Assembly: GCA_934281515.1 (NCBI GenBank)
Contig: CAKQXG010000019.1
Location: 1 to 21,590 of the forward strand
Length of the DNA stretch: 21,590 nt
From: an uncultured Clostridia bacterium
GTDB lineage: Bacteria; Bacillota; Clostridia; Christensenellales; CAG-314
Direction: 5' to 3'
Numbering within the stretch: position 1 is the first letter of the stretch; each line of letters starts with the position of its first letter. A model generated the notes under the pieces. The model ran no database searches and was not told the origin of the DNA. It saw only the letters and a list, made by a program, of their open reading frames with translations. The translations under genes and the position numbers were made by a program. Positions 1 to 9,112 of this stretch are shown piece after piece.

Positions 1-79
1 CCACTATGCGGTGTATTTTGTCAGTGGTGTATGGTTGTATCGAAAAAAAATATACGTATACGGAATTTTGTGACAACAT

Positions 80-121
80 GTGAGGTTTCATTCGACTAAA
101 TCGGGAGAAACCTCACTTTTT
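80..121 (+). terminator. Rho-independent terminator of an upstream plus-strand gene
   Basis: A perfect 10-bp stem, GTGAGGTTTC (80-89) and GAAACCTCAC (107-116), encloses a 17-nt loop and is followed directly by TTTTT (117-121) and further T-rich sequence. The U-tract is on the plus side only, so the element ends plus-strand transcription entering from before the window. Read on the minus strand it has no T-run, so it is not a good terminator for the AraC gene. Positions 1-79 are open in more than one frame (for example up to TGA at 71-73) but are too short to assign to a protein. Nothing further is seen in 122-209. Confidence 0.75.
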
Positions 122-209
122 GTATTTGTTTAAAAAAAGATTTATAAGTTGGGGCGGTAGTTCGGAAATTTTTTTAGCATGCCCTTTGTTGCGCACGGCA
201 AAAATCGGC

Positions 210-1076
210 TCATTTGTCGGCGGTGCGTTTGCCATTGTGGCGGTATTCCGTAGGCGTCATTCCCGTTTCTTTGCGAAATTGTCGCATAAACAAGTGTTCG
301 TCCTCATATCCGGTAAAACATGCAACGTCTTTGACTGAGCAATTGTTGGATATGAGTATGGATTTTGCAAAGTCTATTTTACTTTGTACTATGTATTTTT
401 TGGGGCTTACGCCCAATTCTTTTTTAAATAGAAACGTCAAGTACTTTTCGTGGCACATGCACGCTTCCGCCACATTGGCGACGGTTATAGGGTTACATCG
501 GTTGTCGTGTATGTACACTAGCGCCGTTTGCAGTTTGCGGCTATGACGGGCAGCACCGGGCAATAGCTTGCGTACGAGTTGTTTGGTCAGTTCCAACATC
601 AGCGATGTCACCGCGTAGTTTCCTTCCGTTTGGTTGCGTTCCGTGCGCCAAGTGGCAAACAAGTCGCCGCATTGCATAAAAAATCGCTGTCTGTCGGTAA
701 GAGAGAAAAATTGCGGTACAACGATTTTATTTGTCAGGAAGTCTGTTTGTTCGGCAAGTATCTTCGACAGTTGAGGCATTGTCAGTTCCGTTGGCTCCGT
801 TTCGGAGGTAAAATGCAACCAGTAAAACTCTACGTAGTTCGGTTCGGTGCCGTACTGTATTACATGAGGCAAGTGAAAGAACACATCGCCTTGCTTGCCA
901 TTAAAGTCGTATGCACCCTGTTTCATCGCCAATTTGCCGCTTTTTATCACAAACAACTCGTAGTCGGGCATTATGCGACGTGTGTGTATGTAGTCCTGGT
1001 CGCCGGTGTGGTCGCCGATATTGACGAAGTGTACGGGTTTGGCTATGTCAAAGACGTAGTATTTGTCGGGTTGCAT
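210..1076 (-). CDS. AraC-family transcriptional regulator
   Basis: A 288-residue cytoplasmic DNA-binding regulator, the usual length for a two-domain AraC/XylS protein. The N-terminal part (about residues 35-105) looks like a cupin-type sensor domain, with the segment ELFVIKSGKLAMKQG followed by a GDVFFHLPHVIQYG turn. The C-terminal 110 residues form the double helix-turn-helix domain: the first HTH is around residues 197-218 (ITVANVAEACMCHEKYLTFLFK) and the second around 246-279, ending in the family signature FRKETGMTPTEYR. The ATG is preceded on the minus strand by AAAGGAG with 5-nt spacing. The gene is divergent from the GH127-type enzyme gene, and the two promoter regions overlap, so it most likely controls that operon and itself. 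Family regulators next to glycosidase genes usually respond to a sugar. The ligand here is unknown; arabinose or an arabino-oligosaccharide is only a guess from the neighbour. Confidence 0.93.
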   Translation of the reverse strand: MQPDKYYVFDIAKPVHFVNIGDHTGDQDYIHTRRIMPDYELFVIKSGKLAMKQGAYDFNGKQGDVFFHLPHVIQYGTEPNYVEFYWLHFTSETEPTELTMPQLSKILAEQTDFLTNKIVVPQFFSLTDRQRFFMQCGDLFATWRTERNQTEGNYAVTSLMLELTKQLVRKLLPGAARHSRKLQTALVYIHDNRCNPITVANVAEACMCHEKYLTFLFKKELGVSPKKYIVQSKIDFAKSILISNNCSVKDVACFTGYEDEHLFMRQFRKETGMTPTEYRHNGKRTADK

Positions 1077-1089
1077 AGTCGCTCCTTTG

Positions 1090-1138
1090 CAAAAGGCACA
1101 AAAAAATATTACTTTTATCCACCATATTTTACCTTTTG
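1090..1138. repeat. Inverted repeat flanking the AraC-gene start region
   Basis: CAAAAGG (1090-1096) and CCTTTTG (1132-1138) are perfect 7-bp inverted copies with 35 bp between them. One lies just upstream of the AraC ribosome binding site and the other between the -10 and -35 boxes of its promoter. They could be half-sites for autoregulation, but in A/T-rich sequence a 7-bp match can be chance. Confidence 0.25.
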
Positions 1139-1154
1139 GTATTTATTTTGTCAA
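1126..1154 (-). promoter_or_regulatory. Promoter of the AraC-family gene
   Basis: On the minus strand TTGACA (plus 1149-1154) and TAAAAT (plus 1126-1131) are separated by exactly 17 bp, a near-consensus sigma-70/sigma-A promoter. It would start transcription about 43 nt upstream of the regulator's ATG. It is stronger by sequence than the opposing promoter, consistent with constant low-level expression of the regulator. Confidence 0.7.
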
Positions 1155-1171
1155 CCCGATTGCGCTATAAT
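1143..1171 (+). promoter_or_regulatory. Possible activator-dependent promoter of the GH127 operon
   Basis: A perfect TATAAT sits at 1166-1171. The hexamer at the expected -35 distance (TTATTT, 1143-1148, 17-bp spacer) is poor; a better TTGTCA at 1148-1153 is only 12 bp away. A consensus -10 with a weak -35 is typical of promoters needing an activator, and an AraC gene lies next door. The 5' leader to the ATG at 1316 would be about 140 nt. The -35 box of the opposing AraC promoter (1149-1154) lies inside this promoter's spacer. Confidence 0.45.
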
Positions 1172-1315
1172 TTCACTTGAATGGTGCGATCGTGCGCCGC
1201 GTAAGTTTTCTAATGACGGACGAAAAAAGCGTTTAATGACAAAAATCGTTTGTTCGACATTGCGAAAAACAAAGATGGAAATTGTTCATAGTAATCAGAC
1301 AAACAGGAGGGTAAA

Positions 1316-4300
1316 ATGAAAAAACACTTAAGTTGCTTGTTGGCAATCGTATTTGTACTAAGCACATTGTCAGGCGCATGGTTTGCCGTTGCCGACACCG
1401 GTGAAAGCGGACTTGTTGCCAAGTTCGACTTTGACAGCGGACTTTCCGCAAACGGCTATGCGGCAACGCTCGGAGGCGGCGCGACGGTAAAGGACGGCGG
1501 ACGACGCGGCAAGTACGTCAGTCTGGACGGCGGTTCGGCGTATCTTTCGTTGCAGTCAACTTTACTCGACCAATCGGACGGCTACTCCGTAAGCATGTGG
1601 CTACACCTGCCCACGGCATCTTCTCCGTGGTCGCGTTTACTGGAAATCGGCGCATACAACACGGCAAACGTACCCTACAAGTACACGTCGCTCGGCTTTG
1701 ACGGCGAAAGTAAACTGCGTGTGGCAACATCGGCAAACATAGTTTCTTCGCAAAACGTGGCATATGCCAATGCTCAACCCGATGTCGGCGGTTGGTCGCA
1801 TATCGTGTTTGCTGTGGACGCGGACGGCATGCACACCATGTATATCGACGGACTACTTGTACTGTCGGCGAAGTTGGCAACAAATCCTGCAAATACCAAA
1901 CACGACCTGATTTACATAGGCAAATCGTTGTTTGAGAGCGACCCTTACGCCAACATAGATTTCGACGACGTCAAGGTGTACGATCATGCGCTCACGGCGG
2001 CAGAAGTTGAGTCGGCATCAGAGATTACCGATCGAGAGGCGGTGGATGCCGATGTGGCTTCGGTAAACATTGCCAAGGTTACAACGTCCACAAAGCTAAA
2101 TTTGTTCAAGCACGGTAACAACGGCTCGTCTGTTACCTGGACGTCGAGCAATCCGTCGGTAATCGACAAAGACGGTTACGTGTTTAGCTCCGACCAAGAC
2201 AAAACTGTCAGACTCACCGCAGTATTCAGCAGAGGAAACGTCACTGTGCAAGAGGAATTTGAAACATTGGTAAAGGCGCAAAGTAGCAACGTGTACGCAA
2301 ACAACACCGATCCGTTGGACGTTACTTTGCTCGGCGACAATTATTTTACGCAAACAAGGCAGCTTAACAAGGACTATTTGCTAAGTCTGGAAGCCGACCG
2401 CTTGATTGTCAACTACAAAAAGACAAGCGGACTTCCCACAAACGCAACGCAGTACGAAGGTTGGATAACTGCCGAAAACGGTGGATCCGGCAATACGATG
2501 GGACACTATCTGTCGGCACTCACCTATCTGTATGCAGAGGAAGGCGACGCGGAAGTAGGCGATAGGTTGGATTACTTGCTTGCACAACTTGTGGCTTGTA
2601 TGGACAACTACGGCAAACTGCATCCGAGTGAAAACGGTTACTGGGGCGGCGTAAGCAGCAACGTGCTGGTTGACCTCGAAAACGGCGGCAATCCGTTTGT
2701 TCCGTACTATGTAATCGAAAAAAACATTTGGGGCGCATACAACGCCTACACGATACTCGGCAACCGTGATGCCAAGACCTTGATGTACGGCTTGGGCGAG
2801 TACACGGCAAATCGCATCAACTCCTATAGCGACGAAATGCTTACGCGCGTACTCAAAAAGGAGTACGGCGGTATAGGCACGATGATGTTTATGCTGTACG
2901 GACTGAGCGGCGACAAAATTTATCTTACGGCGGCGCAAAAGTTTCTTGAGCCGACGGTGTTTGACCTTATAGATCGTGACGAAGACCCCTTTGCCTGGAA
3001 GCATGCCAACACGCAAATTCCCAAGATTTACAGCGCGGCGTGGGGCTACTATGTGACGGGCGACGCACATTATCTGGAACTTGCGCAAAAAGGTTTCGAC
3101 TATCTCACCGTAGGGCGAACCTTTGCAACAGGCAATATCAGCGAAACGGAAGACTTGCATCCGCAACACGAAACGGACACGAACGGCTTCCAGAGTTGCG
3201 AAACTTGCTGTGCGTACAATCTTATGCGCTTGTCCGACATGATGTACCGCCTGACGGGCGAAAAGTCCTATATGGACTACTACGAAAAGTTGTTTTACAA
3301 CTGTGTTTTGGCATCCATCGATCCCGAAACGGGTATGAAAACCTACTACGTGTCTATGGATAGCGGTTACTACAAGGTTTACCACACGCCGTACACTTCG
3401 TTTTGGTGCTGTACAGGTACGGGCATGGAAAGCTTTGCCAAGTTTAACCAGAACATTTATTACCTTACTCCGGATAGTCTTACCGTCAACTTGTTTGTGC
3501 CGTCCGTCTACACCGACAAAAATACGGGACTGGGCGTAAAACTGCAAACCAATCTTCCCGACGAAGAAACGGTAACAATCACCGTAACCAAAGGCGCAAA
3601 CACAACTTTGCGTATACGTAATCCTTATTGGAGTAACGGCACTACGCTTACAGTCAACGGCAAGTCTGTCAAATTGAACCTTGACGGCAACGGTTACATC
3701 AACGTAACGCGCAACTTTGCAGTGGGTGACGTAATCGAAGTGACATTTCCGATGTCATTCCGTTTGGACAGACTGGACAGCACGACTCAACCGCACAGCG
3801 ACGCGATAATGTACGGACCGTTGGTTATGAGCGGCATAATCGACAGTATCGGAGATGTCAGCCCCATACAAAACAACGCCAACACCGGCAAAATGGACGG
3901 CGATATAGACGAAAATCTGTTTTACGCAGGCAACAGCGTGTTTGACGGACTTGTGCAAACCGATACGTTGGAATACGACCTTGCCGTTGCCAACCAAACG
4001 GTGCACATCAAACCGTTTTTCCGTTGTCACAGAGAACGTTACATTATCTATTGGAACGTGTACAAGCTCGGATCTGCCGAGCAGGCGGCCCATGTGGACA
4101 CTCAAAACGCAAACAAAACCTATCTCATCGATATCGTGGACTGCGGCAACTGGTTTGAAGAAAGTCCTCACGGGTTGCAATACGAAGGCACCTGGATAGG
4201 CAATTACAGCACGGAACACAACCGCGGTCTGGTAAAGGACGGTTGGTTCAGTTACAATATGCGTGTAGAACGCGGCGTAAACAATTACTTGCGTTTTATG

Positions 4301-5629
4301 CACTTCGGCACGGATAGCGGCTACGGTTACGACGTGTATGTCAACGGCACCAGAATCCAAAGCGTGGACATCACGGCAAGGGGTAAGATGTTCTACTGGA
4401 ACACATATCGGATTCCCGACAATCTTACGGTCAAGTCCGACTATATCACGGTAAAGGTGGTGTGTACCTACGGTACGCTTACCACGGGTATCTACACGAT
4501 AGAGACTCGTCGCGACGGACTTACCAAGGTGACGGAAGAAACAATGACCATTGCCACAGGCGACAGCCGCACGATTGTGCTGAACAATCTGTTGTGCGAC
4601 AAGTTTGAAGTAAAGGGAATTGGCAACATCACGATAGAGGGTGTGCGCGACGGTGTTACGGAACATATCTACACGGGCAGCACGGGCAGTGTGACAAAGC
4701 TTGCACAGTACAGCCAAATTACCGTACGTGCCAACAGCGACTTTAACGGCGCCGTTACAGTGTACGGCGACAAAATACAATCAATTGATAAACTCAGTTA
4801 CGTTGCTGCTTCTCCGACGTCTCATATCAAGGCAGATATGTATGCAACGGTCAACACGCAAAATAGCGGAACCGTGCGTATGCTCATCGATTGGTCGGGC
4901 GAAACGCTTGGCGGCAATACAAGCGGACAGGCAAAAATCTACGGTTTATCCGACAAGGTAAGCTACGAAGTGGTTTGCAAAAAACTCAACGACGGATTGA
5001 TTGCTTATTACGACTTTGAAGAAGTAACAAACAATGTCGTTACGGACAAGAGCGGCAACGGTAATGACGGACAAACAAGCGGTCGCGTGCGTACGGCTCA
5101 CGGCAAGTACGGTAACGGACTTAATCTCGGCGGTTTGGACGGCTGTGTGTTACTGCCTGTCGTGCAAAACGTAAGCGGTATTACCATGAGCATGTGGGTA
5201 CGCTTTAATTCCGACAAGAACGTGACCTATCAACGCCTGTTCGACCTGGGCAACGACCGCCACAACTACCTTACTTATGCTGCGTGCGGATACGTAGGCG
5301 GCGCAAAGAACGGTACAGTCACAAGCGTTGCGGAAAAGGTGTGGTCGTTTGGTACCGACAATTGGCATCACTATGTTGTCACGGTCGGCGACGGTAGGGC
5401 TGTTGCCTACCTGGACGGAGTGGAGTTGGCGCGCAACGAAAACTTTACATTCGACCTTGCCGATGTCGGCACTTTTACTCGCAACGCAATCGGACGGGCA
5501 AGCATCAACTACTCGCCTTACCTGAACGGCGTTGTGGACGAATTCCGTATGTACGACTACGCACTGTCGGCAAGCCAAGTCAAGGGGTTGTTCAATTTGA
5601 CGGATCTCGGTCAGGAATATTTTGAGTAA
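1316..5629 (+). CDS. Secreted GH127/GH146-type (DUF1680) beta-L-arabinofuranosidase-like enzyme with two LamG domains
   Basis: A 1437-residue exported enzyme. Enzymes of GH127/GH146 release terminal beta-L-arabinofuranose using a zinc-bound cysteine nucleophile. Order seen: signal peptide (cleavage likely after AVA, residue 26); LamG-like domain (about 30-237); a bacterial Ig-like segment with TWTSSNPSVIDKDG (about 239-325); the (alpha/alpha)6 catalytic core (about 335-910); a beta-sandwich resembling GH127 accessory domains (about 938-1046); a linker region; and a second LamG-like domain (about 1225-1437). The expected metal/catalytic set is present: Glu629 and Cys631 in CETCCAYN, and Cys698-Cys699 in SFWCCTGTG, matching the E-x-C and C-C pattern of the family, where the first Cys of the pair is the nucleophile. 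The WCCTGTGMES form looks closer to GH146 than to classic HypBA1. The start follows AGGAGG at 1305-1310. No anchor is visible, so it is probably released. The 114-bp gap to the next gene shows no convincing terminator. The exact substrate cannot be read from sequence. Confidence 0.9.
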   Translation: MKKHLSCLLAIVFVLSTLSGAWFAVADTGESGLVAKFDFDSGLSANGYAATLGGGATVKDGGRRGKYVSLDGGSAYLSLQSTLLDQSDGYSVSMWLHLPTASSPWSRLLEIGAYNTANVPYKYTSLGFDGESKLRVATSANIVSSQNVAYANAQPDVGGWSHIVFAVDADGMHTMYIDGLLVLSAKLATNPANTKHDLIYIGKSLFESDPYANIDFDDVKVYDHALTAAEVESASEITDREAVDADVASVNIAKVTTSTKLNLFKHGNNGSSVTWTSSNPSVIDKDGYVFSSDQDKTVRLTAVFSRGNVTVQEEFETLVKAQSSNVYANNTDPLDVTLLGDNYFTQTRQLNKDYLLSLEADRLIVNYKKTSGLPTNATQYEGWITAENGGSGNTMGHYLSALTYLYAEEGDAEVGDRLDYLLAQLVACMDNYGKLHPSENGYWGGVSSNVLVDLENGGNPFVPYYVIEKNIWGAYNAYTILGNRDAKTLMYGLGEYTANRINSYSDEMLTRVLKKEYGGIGTMMFMLYGLSGDKIYLTAAQKFLEPTVFDLIDRDEDPFAWKHANTQIPKIYSAAWGYYVTGDAHYLELAQKGFDYLTVGRTFATGNISETEDLHPQHETDTNGFQSCETCCAYNLMRLSDMMYRLTGEKSYMDYYEKLFYNCVLASIDPETGMKTYYVSMDSGYYKVYHTPYTSFWCCTGTGMESFAKFNQNIYYLTPDSLTVNLFVPSVYTDKNTGLGVKLQTNLPDEETVTITVTKGANTTLRIRNPYWSNGTTLTVNGKSVKLNLDGNGYINVTRNFAVGDVIEVTFPMSFRLDRLDSTTQPHSDAIMYGPLVMSGIIDSIGDVSPIQNNANTGKMDGDIDENLFYAGNSVFDGLVQTDTLEYDLAVANQTVHIKPFFRCHRERYIIYWNVYKLGSAEQAAHVDTQNANKTYLIDIVDCGNWFEESPHGLQYEGTWIGNYSTEHNRGLVKDGWFSYNMRVERGVNNYLRFMHFGTDSGYGYDVYVNGTRIQSVDITARGKMFYWNTYRIPDNLTVKSDYITVKVVCTYGTLTTGIYTIETRRDGLTKVTEETMTIATGDSRTIVLNNLLCDKFEVKGIGNITIEGVRDGVTEHIYTGSTGSVTKLAQYSQITVRANSDFNGAVTVYGDKIQSIDKLSYVAASPTSHIKADMYATVNTQNSGTVRMLIDWSGETLGGNTSGQAKIYGLSDKVSYEVVCKKLNDGLIAYYDFEEVTNNVVTDKSGNGNDGQTSGRVRTAHGKYGNGLNLGGLDGCVLLPVVQNVSGITMSMWVRFNSDKNVTYQRLFDLGNDRHNYLTYAACGYVGGAKNGTVTSVAEKVWSFGTDNWHHYVVTVGDGRAVAYLDGVELARNENFTFDLADVGTFTRNAIGRASINYSPYLNGVVDEFRMYDYALSASQVKGLFNLTDLGQEYFE

Positions 5630-5733
5630 TGTAACGAAAATCTTTATACGTTGCGAAAAATTCGAGACATTCGGCGTATTTTCCGCTTCGCAGACGCAAC
5701 AATTGACATCGCCCGTTCAGGGTAAAAATAATT

Positions 5734-5739
5734 GGAGGA
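5734..5739 (+). promoter_or_regulatory. Ribosome binding site fixing the start at 5744
   Basis: GGAGGA lies 4 nt before ATG 5744. A TTG codon at 5732 would extend the frame by four residues but overlaps this site, so the ATG with its clean MKKQTR signal-peptide start is preferred. Confidence 0.8.
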
Positions 5740-5743
5740 ACAT

Positions 5744-8700
5744 ATGAAAAAACAAACGCGTTTTACTGTTTTGGCAGCATTGGCGTTGGTTTGCGTAGCC
5801 TCGCTGTGTGCGGTGATTATTCCCACCGGCGTGCAAGCCGACGGATTGTACAGCCAGAACTTTGAAAACTATGACGGTTCGACAGCAGCCAACAGTTGGG
5901 TGTGGTTTAACTGCGGACTAATCAACGACTCGTCGTACGGCACGGAAAAGTTGATTAACGACGAGTACGCCATCGACGGTTGGTCAATCAAGACGGGTAG
6001 CACATCGGCAGGTACGCCTTCGATGACCACTTTGTTGGCTTTCCAAGGCGGGCAATTGCCTGCCGACGGCGGTAACTATTGGCTGAAATTAGATGTGCGC
6101 TTTGTGAATGTTTCGCAGTTCGGTTTCAGGTTTTTGGAAGCAAACACCGATGCGGTACTCAGCGAAGTAAACATTGCCGACACTTCGGCGATAGTAGACA
6201 AAACTGAAAACTACAAGTCGGAAAAGCACGATGACGCACAAGGCGGCTACTACACGGTTTGGTTTAGCATCAGCGGTACACCTTCCGACGGACGTTCCAC
6301 CTGGGGTGGTTTTACCGCAACGATGACGGGAGAAAACGGCGGTTACGTCGTAATAGACAACATCGAAGTAATTGTCAACACCGACAACGACAGGGTGACG
6401 GAACGCGACTTGAGCGAATATACATGGGGAGCAAATTTTGCCAACTACGACGGGAGCATGGCTACCGACGCATATGTATGGCACAACGTAGGCTTTGCGT
6501 GCGACGCAGAAAGAAAGAGCATGATTTACTCTACGACCGACAGTATGGCGATTGACGGTTGGTCGATAAAAATCGGCAAATCTTCCGCAGGACATGCGGA
6601 AGGCAACGGCTTTTTGTGCTTCCGGGGCGGCGTGTTGCCTACCGACGGTAAAGCGTTCGAGCTGACCTTCGACGTGCGTTTCGGCAACGTTACCAGGTTC
6701 GGCTTTGTATATTTGCTGGAAGGCTCTGACAGCGTGCTTAGCCGTGTGGATATCGACGTTGCCGATGTACAAAACGCCACTTATTCAGGCAAGTATTATC
6801 AGACAACGCAAGCAGATGACGGCTACTACACGATTGCCGTGGACATGGTTGGCGATAATGCCGGCGCGGGCACCTGGGGCTACTTCTACGCCGACTACGG
6901 ACAAGACGGCGGTGACGTTGTTTTGGATAACATTGCTTACAAACCAAGTACGCGCGATTACAGTAGAGTAGTGTCTTTGAACGAAACATTTGAAAACTAC
7001 ACAAGCGGTAAGGCTGCGGACTACGTCTGGAACAATTCTCACCTGTACTGCGACGCACCCGACGCCGTGATCGAGCAAGCCTTTGACGGTAATGCGCTTG
7101 TAGTTCGTCAGGCGACTGCGGCTACCATTGCCGACGGCACTTTTGTAGGGTTAAAAGGGCGTGGAAGCGACCCGACCAACATCGGCGGTTACTACGAAAT
7201 TTGTTTTGACATGCAAACAACCAATGTCGTCAGCTTCGGTTTGAAGGTGATGGCGGTACATCCCGACAACGGTGATGTACAGCAAGCCTTGATTACCGTC
7301 AATCCGTCGGAAGAGACATACTCGACAAGCTGCTACGCCAATGTGGAGTTTGCAGGCAACAAGGTAACGCATGTAGCGATTCAGTTCGCAGCGGTAGGCA
7401 CGGAAATCTTCGGCGGCTTTTTCGCAACAACGGACAGCAACGCAGTGCTGGCACTGGACAACTACACTATCACCTCGATAAAGTCTCCGGATTTGCCGTT
7501 TGTTGTGACAGAAACAGGTTTTGAAAGTGGTGAACTGTCACCTTTCACGGTGGAAACGCGCTTCAACTCCGACAATCAATTCTTGGGTATGCTTACCGCC
7601 GACCCCGACAAAGTCATCAACGGAGCATTGAGTGTGTATGCTGGTTTTGACGCATCCAACCTTACCGACAAATGGGGCAAGTTGCTTGGGCTTGACTTTG
7701 CTTTCGAGAGCGGCGCATATGCGATACAATTCCGCTACAAGGTGCATGCAGCAAGCGAAAACTACTTCTACCTGGAAGTCGGCGGTTCTACGGGTAAGTA
7801 CGTTCGCTTTGACGGCAATGGAATTGTGGCAGTAAGTAGCGGCGTAAATGCAAGCATACAGGCGGAAGACGGCGAAGTAAAGGCTCTTAGGGCAGTCATA
7901 ACATTGGACGAAGTTACAAGCGGACTGCTTATCGGCAGTTTCGGCGGCGGTTTTATCTCTATTGACGATATGTCCGTGGGCAAGGGTGTGACCTTTGCCG
8001 AGTTGCCTGCGGTGGAGCGCAAGAGTTTGACGGCAGGTACAAAGATATTTGAAGAAAACTTCGAGCATCAGGACGTTGGCGAGTACCTGGAAGTGTACGG
8101 GTTTACAAGCGGCGTGGACGCTTTCGGTTACGAGTATGCTTACAGCGTGATCGACGGTAAAATTTCGTTGGTTATGTTCAACGGCGGCGATTGGAGCGAA
8201 GTGGTAAAGACCAAGGCGGGTCTTATGCAGAACGGCAAAGTGTACACGTTGGTGTTCCGTTACAAAAAGCTTGTCGACGACGTAGCGGATGATATTGTCA
8301 ACGTCAACGTAATGATTAACGACGGGCAAACCAATGCCAAGTACATTGCGTTCAGTACCGACGGCAAAGTGCGTGCTTTCACTACTGCGGGCGGTGGATT
8401 TTGGAAAGACATTAGCTTTACTTCTGTCAAACAGGGCAACGGCTGTTTCGAGGCGAGCGTTACTTTTGTCGCAACGGAAAATGCGCGAGTGGTGCTCGGG
8501 CAATACGGTTCGGCAAAAATTGCTTTGGATAACATTGCGCTGTTCGAGGGATTTGTAGGCGAGTTCGCTTATGCCGCTACGCCCGTAGACTCGCCTGACA
8601 AAAATGCTCTGCTCAAAACATTGGAAAACGCCAAGTCTCTTGACGGAACGGTGTTCACAGCGGAGAGTTTTGCAAAATTGACGGAAAAGATTGCCGTCGC

Positions 8701-9112
8701 CGAAAGTGTATACAACAATCTGGACGCTACGGCAGAACAAGTGGAAAAGGTTCTTGCCGAGTTGGAACAAGCCATTGACGGGCTGGTGGAGAAGGAAACT
8801 GCGGCACGCAATGCGTTTAGTCAAGCAGTTGCGGAGATAGCCGACTCCGGGACAAAGGCGGAAATGTTTGACAAAATCAATGCGGCAATTACGGCATACA
8901 AGCAAGTAACGGACAAAGCGGCGGTGGCGGACGACTACGCCAAACTGCAAGCGGCGGTCGACGCGTACAACGAATATGTGGCAACCGTCAACGGCGAAGT
9001 GACGACTGCAAGCGACGTGGCAACCAAGGTGTTTGCCGTGTCGGGCGGCGTGACTGCAGTACTTGCATGCGTTTATGTCGCAATCAAAAAACTGTTGGGA
9101 GGTGCGTTGTAA
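5744..9112 (+). CDS. Surface protein with five beta-rich repeats, FIVAR-like stalk and C-terminal membrane anchor
   Basis: A 1122-residue exported protein with no recognised catalytic domain. A signal peptide ends at about residue 32 (GVQA before DG). Five related modules of about 165-185 residues begin near residues 35, 226, 409, 590 and 766. Each opens with an F-E-N/H-like motif (QNFENYDGS, ANFANYDGS, ETFENYTSG, TGFESGEL, ENFEHQDVG), and most close with a D-N-I/Y or D-D-M motif (VIDNIEV, VLDNIAY, ALDNYTI, SIDDMSV, ALDNIAL). Modules 1 and 2 are clearly homologous: both carry AIDGWSIK, then LP-DG, then DVRF-NV and FGF. The layout is that of carbohydrate-binding beta-sandwiches, which is inference. 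Residues about 949-1020 resemble a FIVAR repeat (helical, with LDATAEQVEKVLAELEQAI), followed by more helix and a hydrophobic segment, GVTAVLACVYVAI, ending in KKLLGGAL. The protein is thus probably held at the membrane with the repeats projecting out. It lies between the GH127-type enzyme and a coupled lipoprotein, so a glycan-capture role is likely but untested. Confidence 0.85.
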   Translation: MKKQTRFTVLAALALVCVASLCAVIIPTGVQADGLYSQNFENYDGSTAANSWVWFNCGLINDSSYGTEKLINDEYAIDGWSIKTGSTSAGTPSMTTLLAFQGGQLPADGGNYWLKLDVRFVNVSQFGFRFLEANTDAVLSEVNIADTSAIVDKTENYKSEKHDDAQGGYYTVWFSISGTPSDGRSTWGGFTATMTGENGGYVVIDNIEVIVNTDNDRVTERDLSEYTWGANFANYDGSMATDAYVWHNVGFACDAERKSMIYSTTDSMAIDGWSIKIGKSSAGHAEGNGFLCFRGGVLPTDGKAFELTFDVRFGNVTRFGFVYLLEGSDSVLSRVDIDVADVQNATYSGKYYQTTQADDGYYTIAVDMVGDNAGAGTWGYFYADYGQDGGDVVLDNIAYKPSTRDYSRVVSLNETFENYTSGKAADYVWNNSHLYCDAPDAVIEQAFDGNALVVRQATAATIADGTFVGLKGRGSDPTNIGGYYEICFDMQTTNVVSFGLKVMAVHPDNGDVQQALITVNPSEETYSTSCYANVEFAGNKVTHVAIQFAAVGTEIFGGFFATTDSNAVLALDNYTITSIKSPDLPFVVTETGFESGELSPFTVETRFNSDNQFLGMLTADPDKVINGALSVYAGFDASNLTDKWGKLLGLDFAFESGAYAIQFRYKVHAASENYFYLEVGGSTGKYVRFDGNGIVAVSSGVNASIQAEDGEVKALRAVITLDEVTSGLLIGSFGGGFISIDDMSVGKGVTFAELPAVERKSLTAGTKIFEENFEHQDVGEYLEVYGFTSGVDAFGYEYAYSVIDGKISLVMFNGGDWSEVVKTKAGLMQNGKVYTLVFRYKKLVDDVADDIVNVNVMINDGQTNAKYIAFSTDGKVRAFTTAGGGFWKDISFTSVKQGNGCFEASVTFVATENARVVLGQYGSAKIALDNIALFEGFVGEFAYAATPVDSPDKNALLKTLENAKSLDGTVFTAESFAKLTEKIAVAESVYNNLDATAEQVEKVLAELEQAIDGLVEKETAARNAFSQAVAEIADSGTKAEMFDKINAAITAYKQVTDKAAVADDYAKLQAAVDAYNEYVATVNGEVTTASDVATKVFAVSGGVTAVLACVYVAIKKLLGGAL
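9097..9102 (+). promoter_or_regulatory. Ribosome binding site inside the preceding gene
   Basis: GGGAGG lies 9 nt before ATG 9112 and is embedded in the last codons of the upstream gene. The stop and start overlap as TAATG (9110-9114). This supports the start at 9112 rather than the in-frame ATG at 9067. Confidence 0.75.

Noticed and set aside
5703..5730. TTGACA upstream of the repeat-protein gene as an internal promoter
   Set aside because: No acceptable -10 lies at 16-18 bp; the best A/T hexamer runs into the ribosome binding site, so a transcript would start on top of it.
9067..9111. Upstream in-frame ATG for the small lipoprotein
   Set aside because: It would put 15 residues ahead of a complete lipoprotein signal and overlap the previous gene; ATG 9112 has its own GGGAGG.
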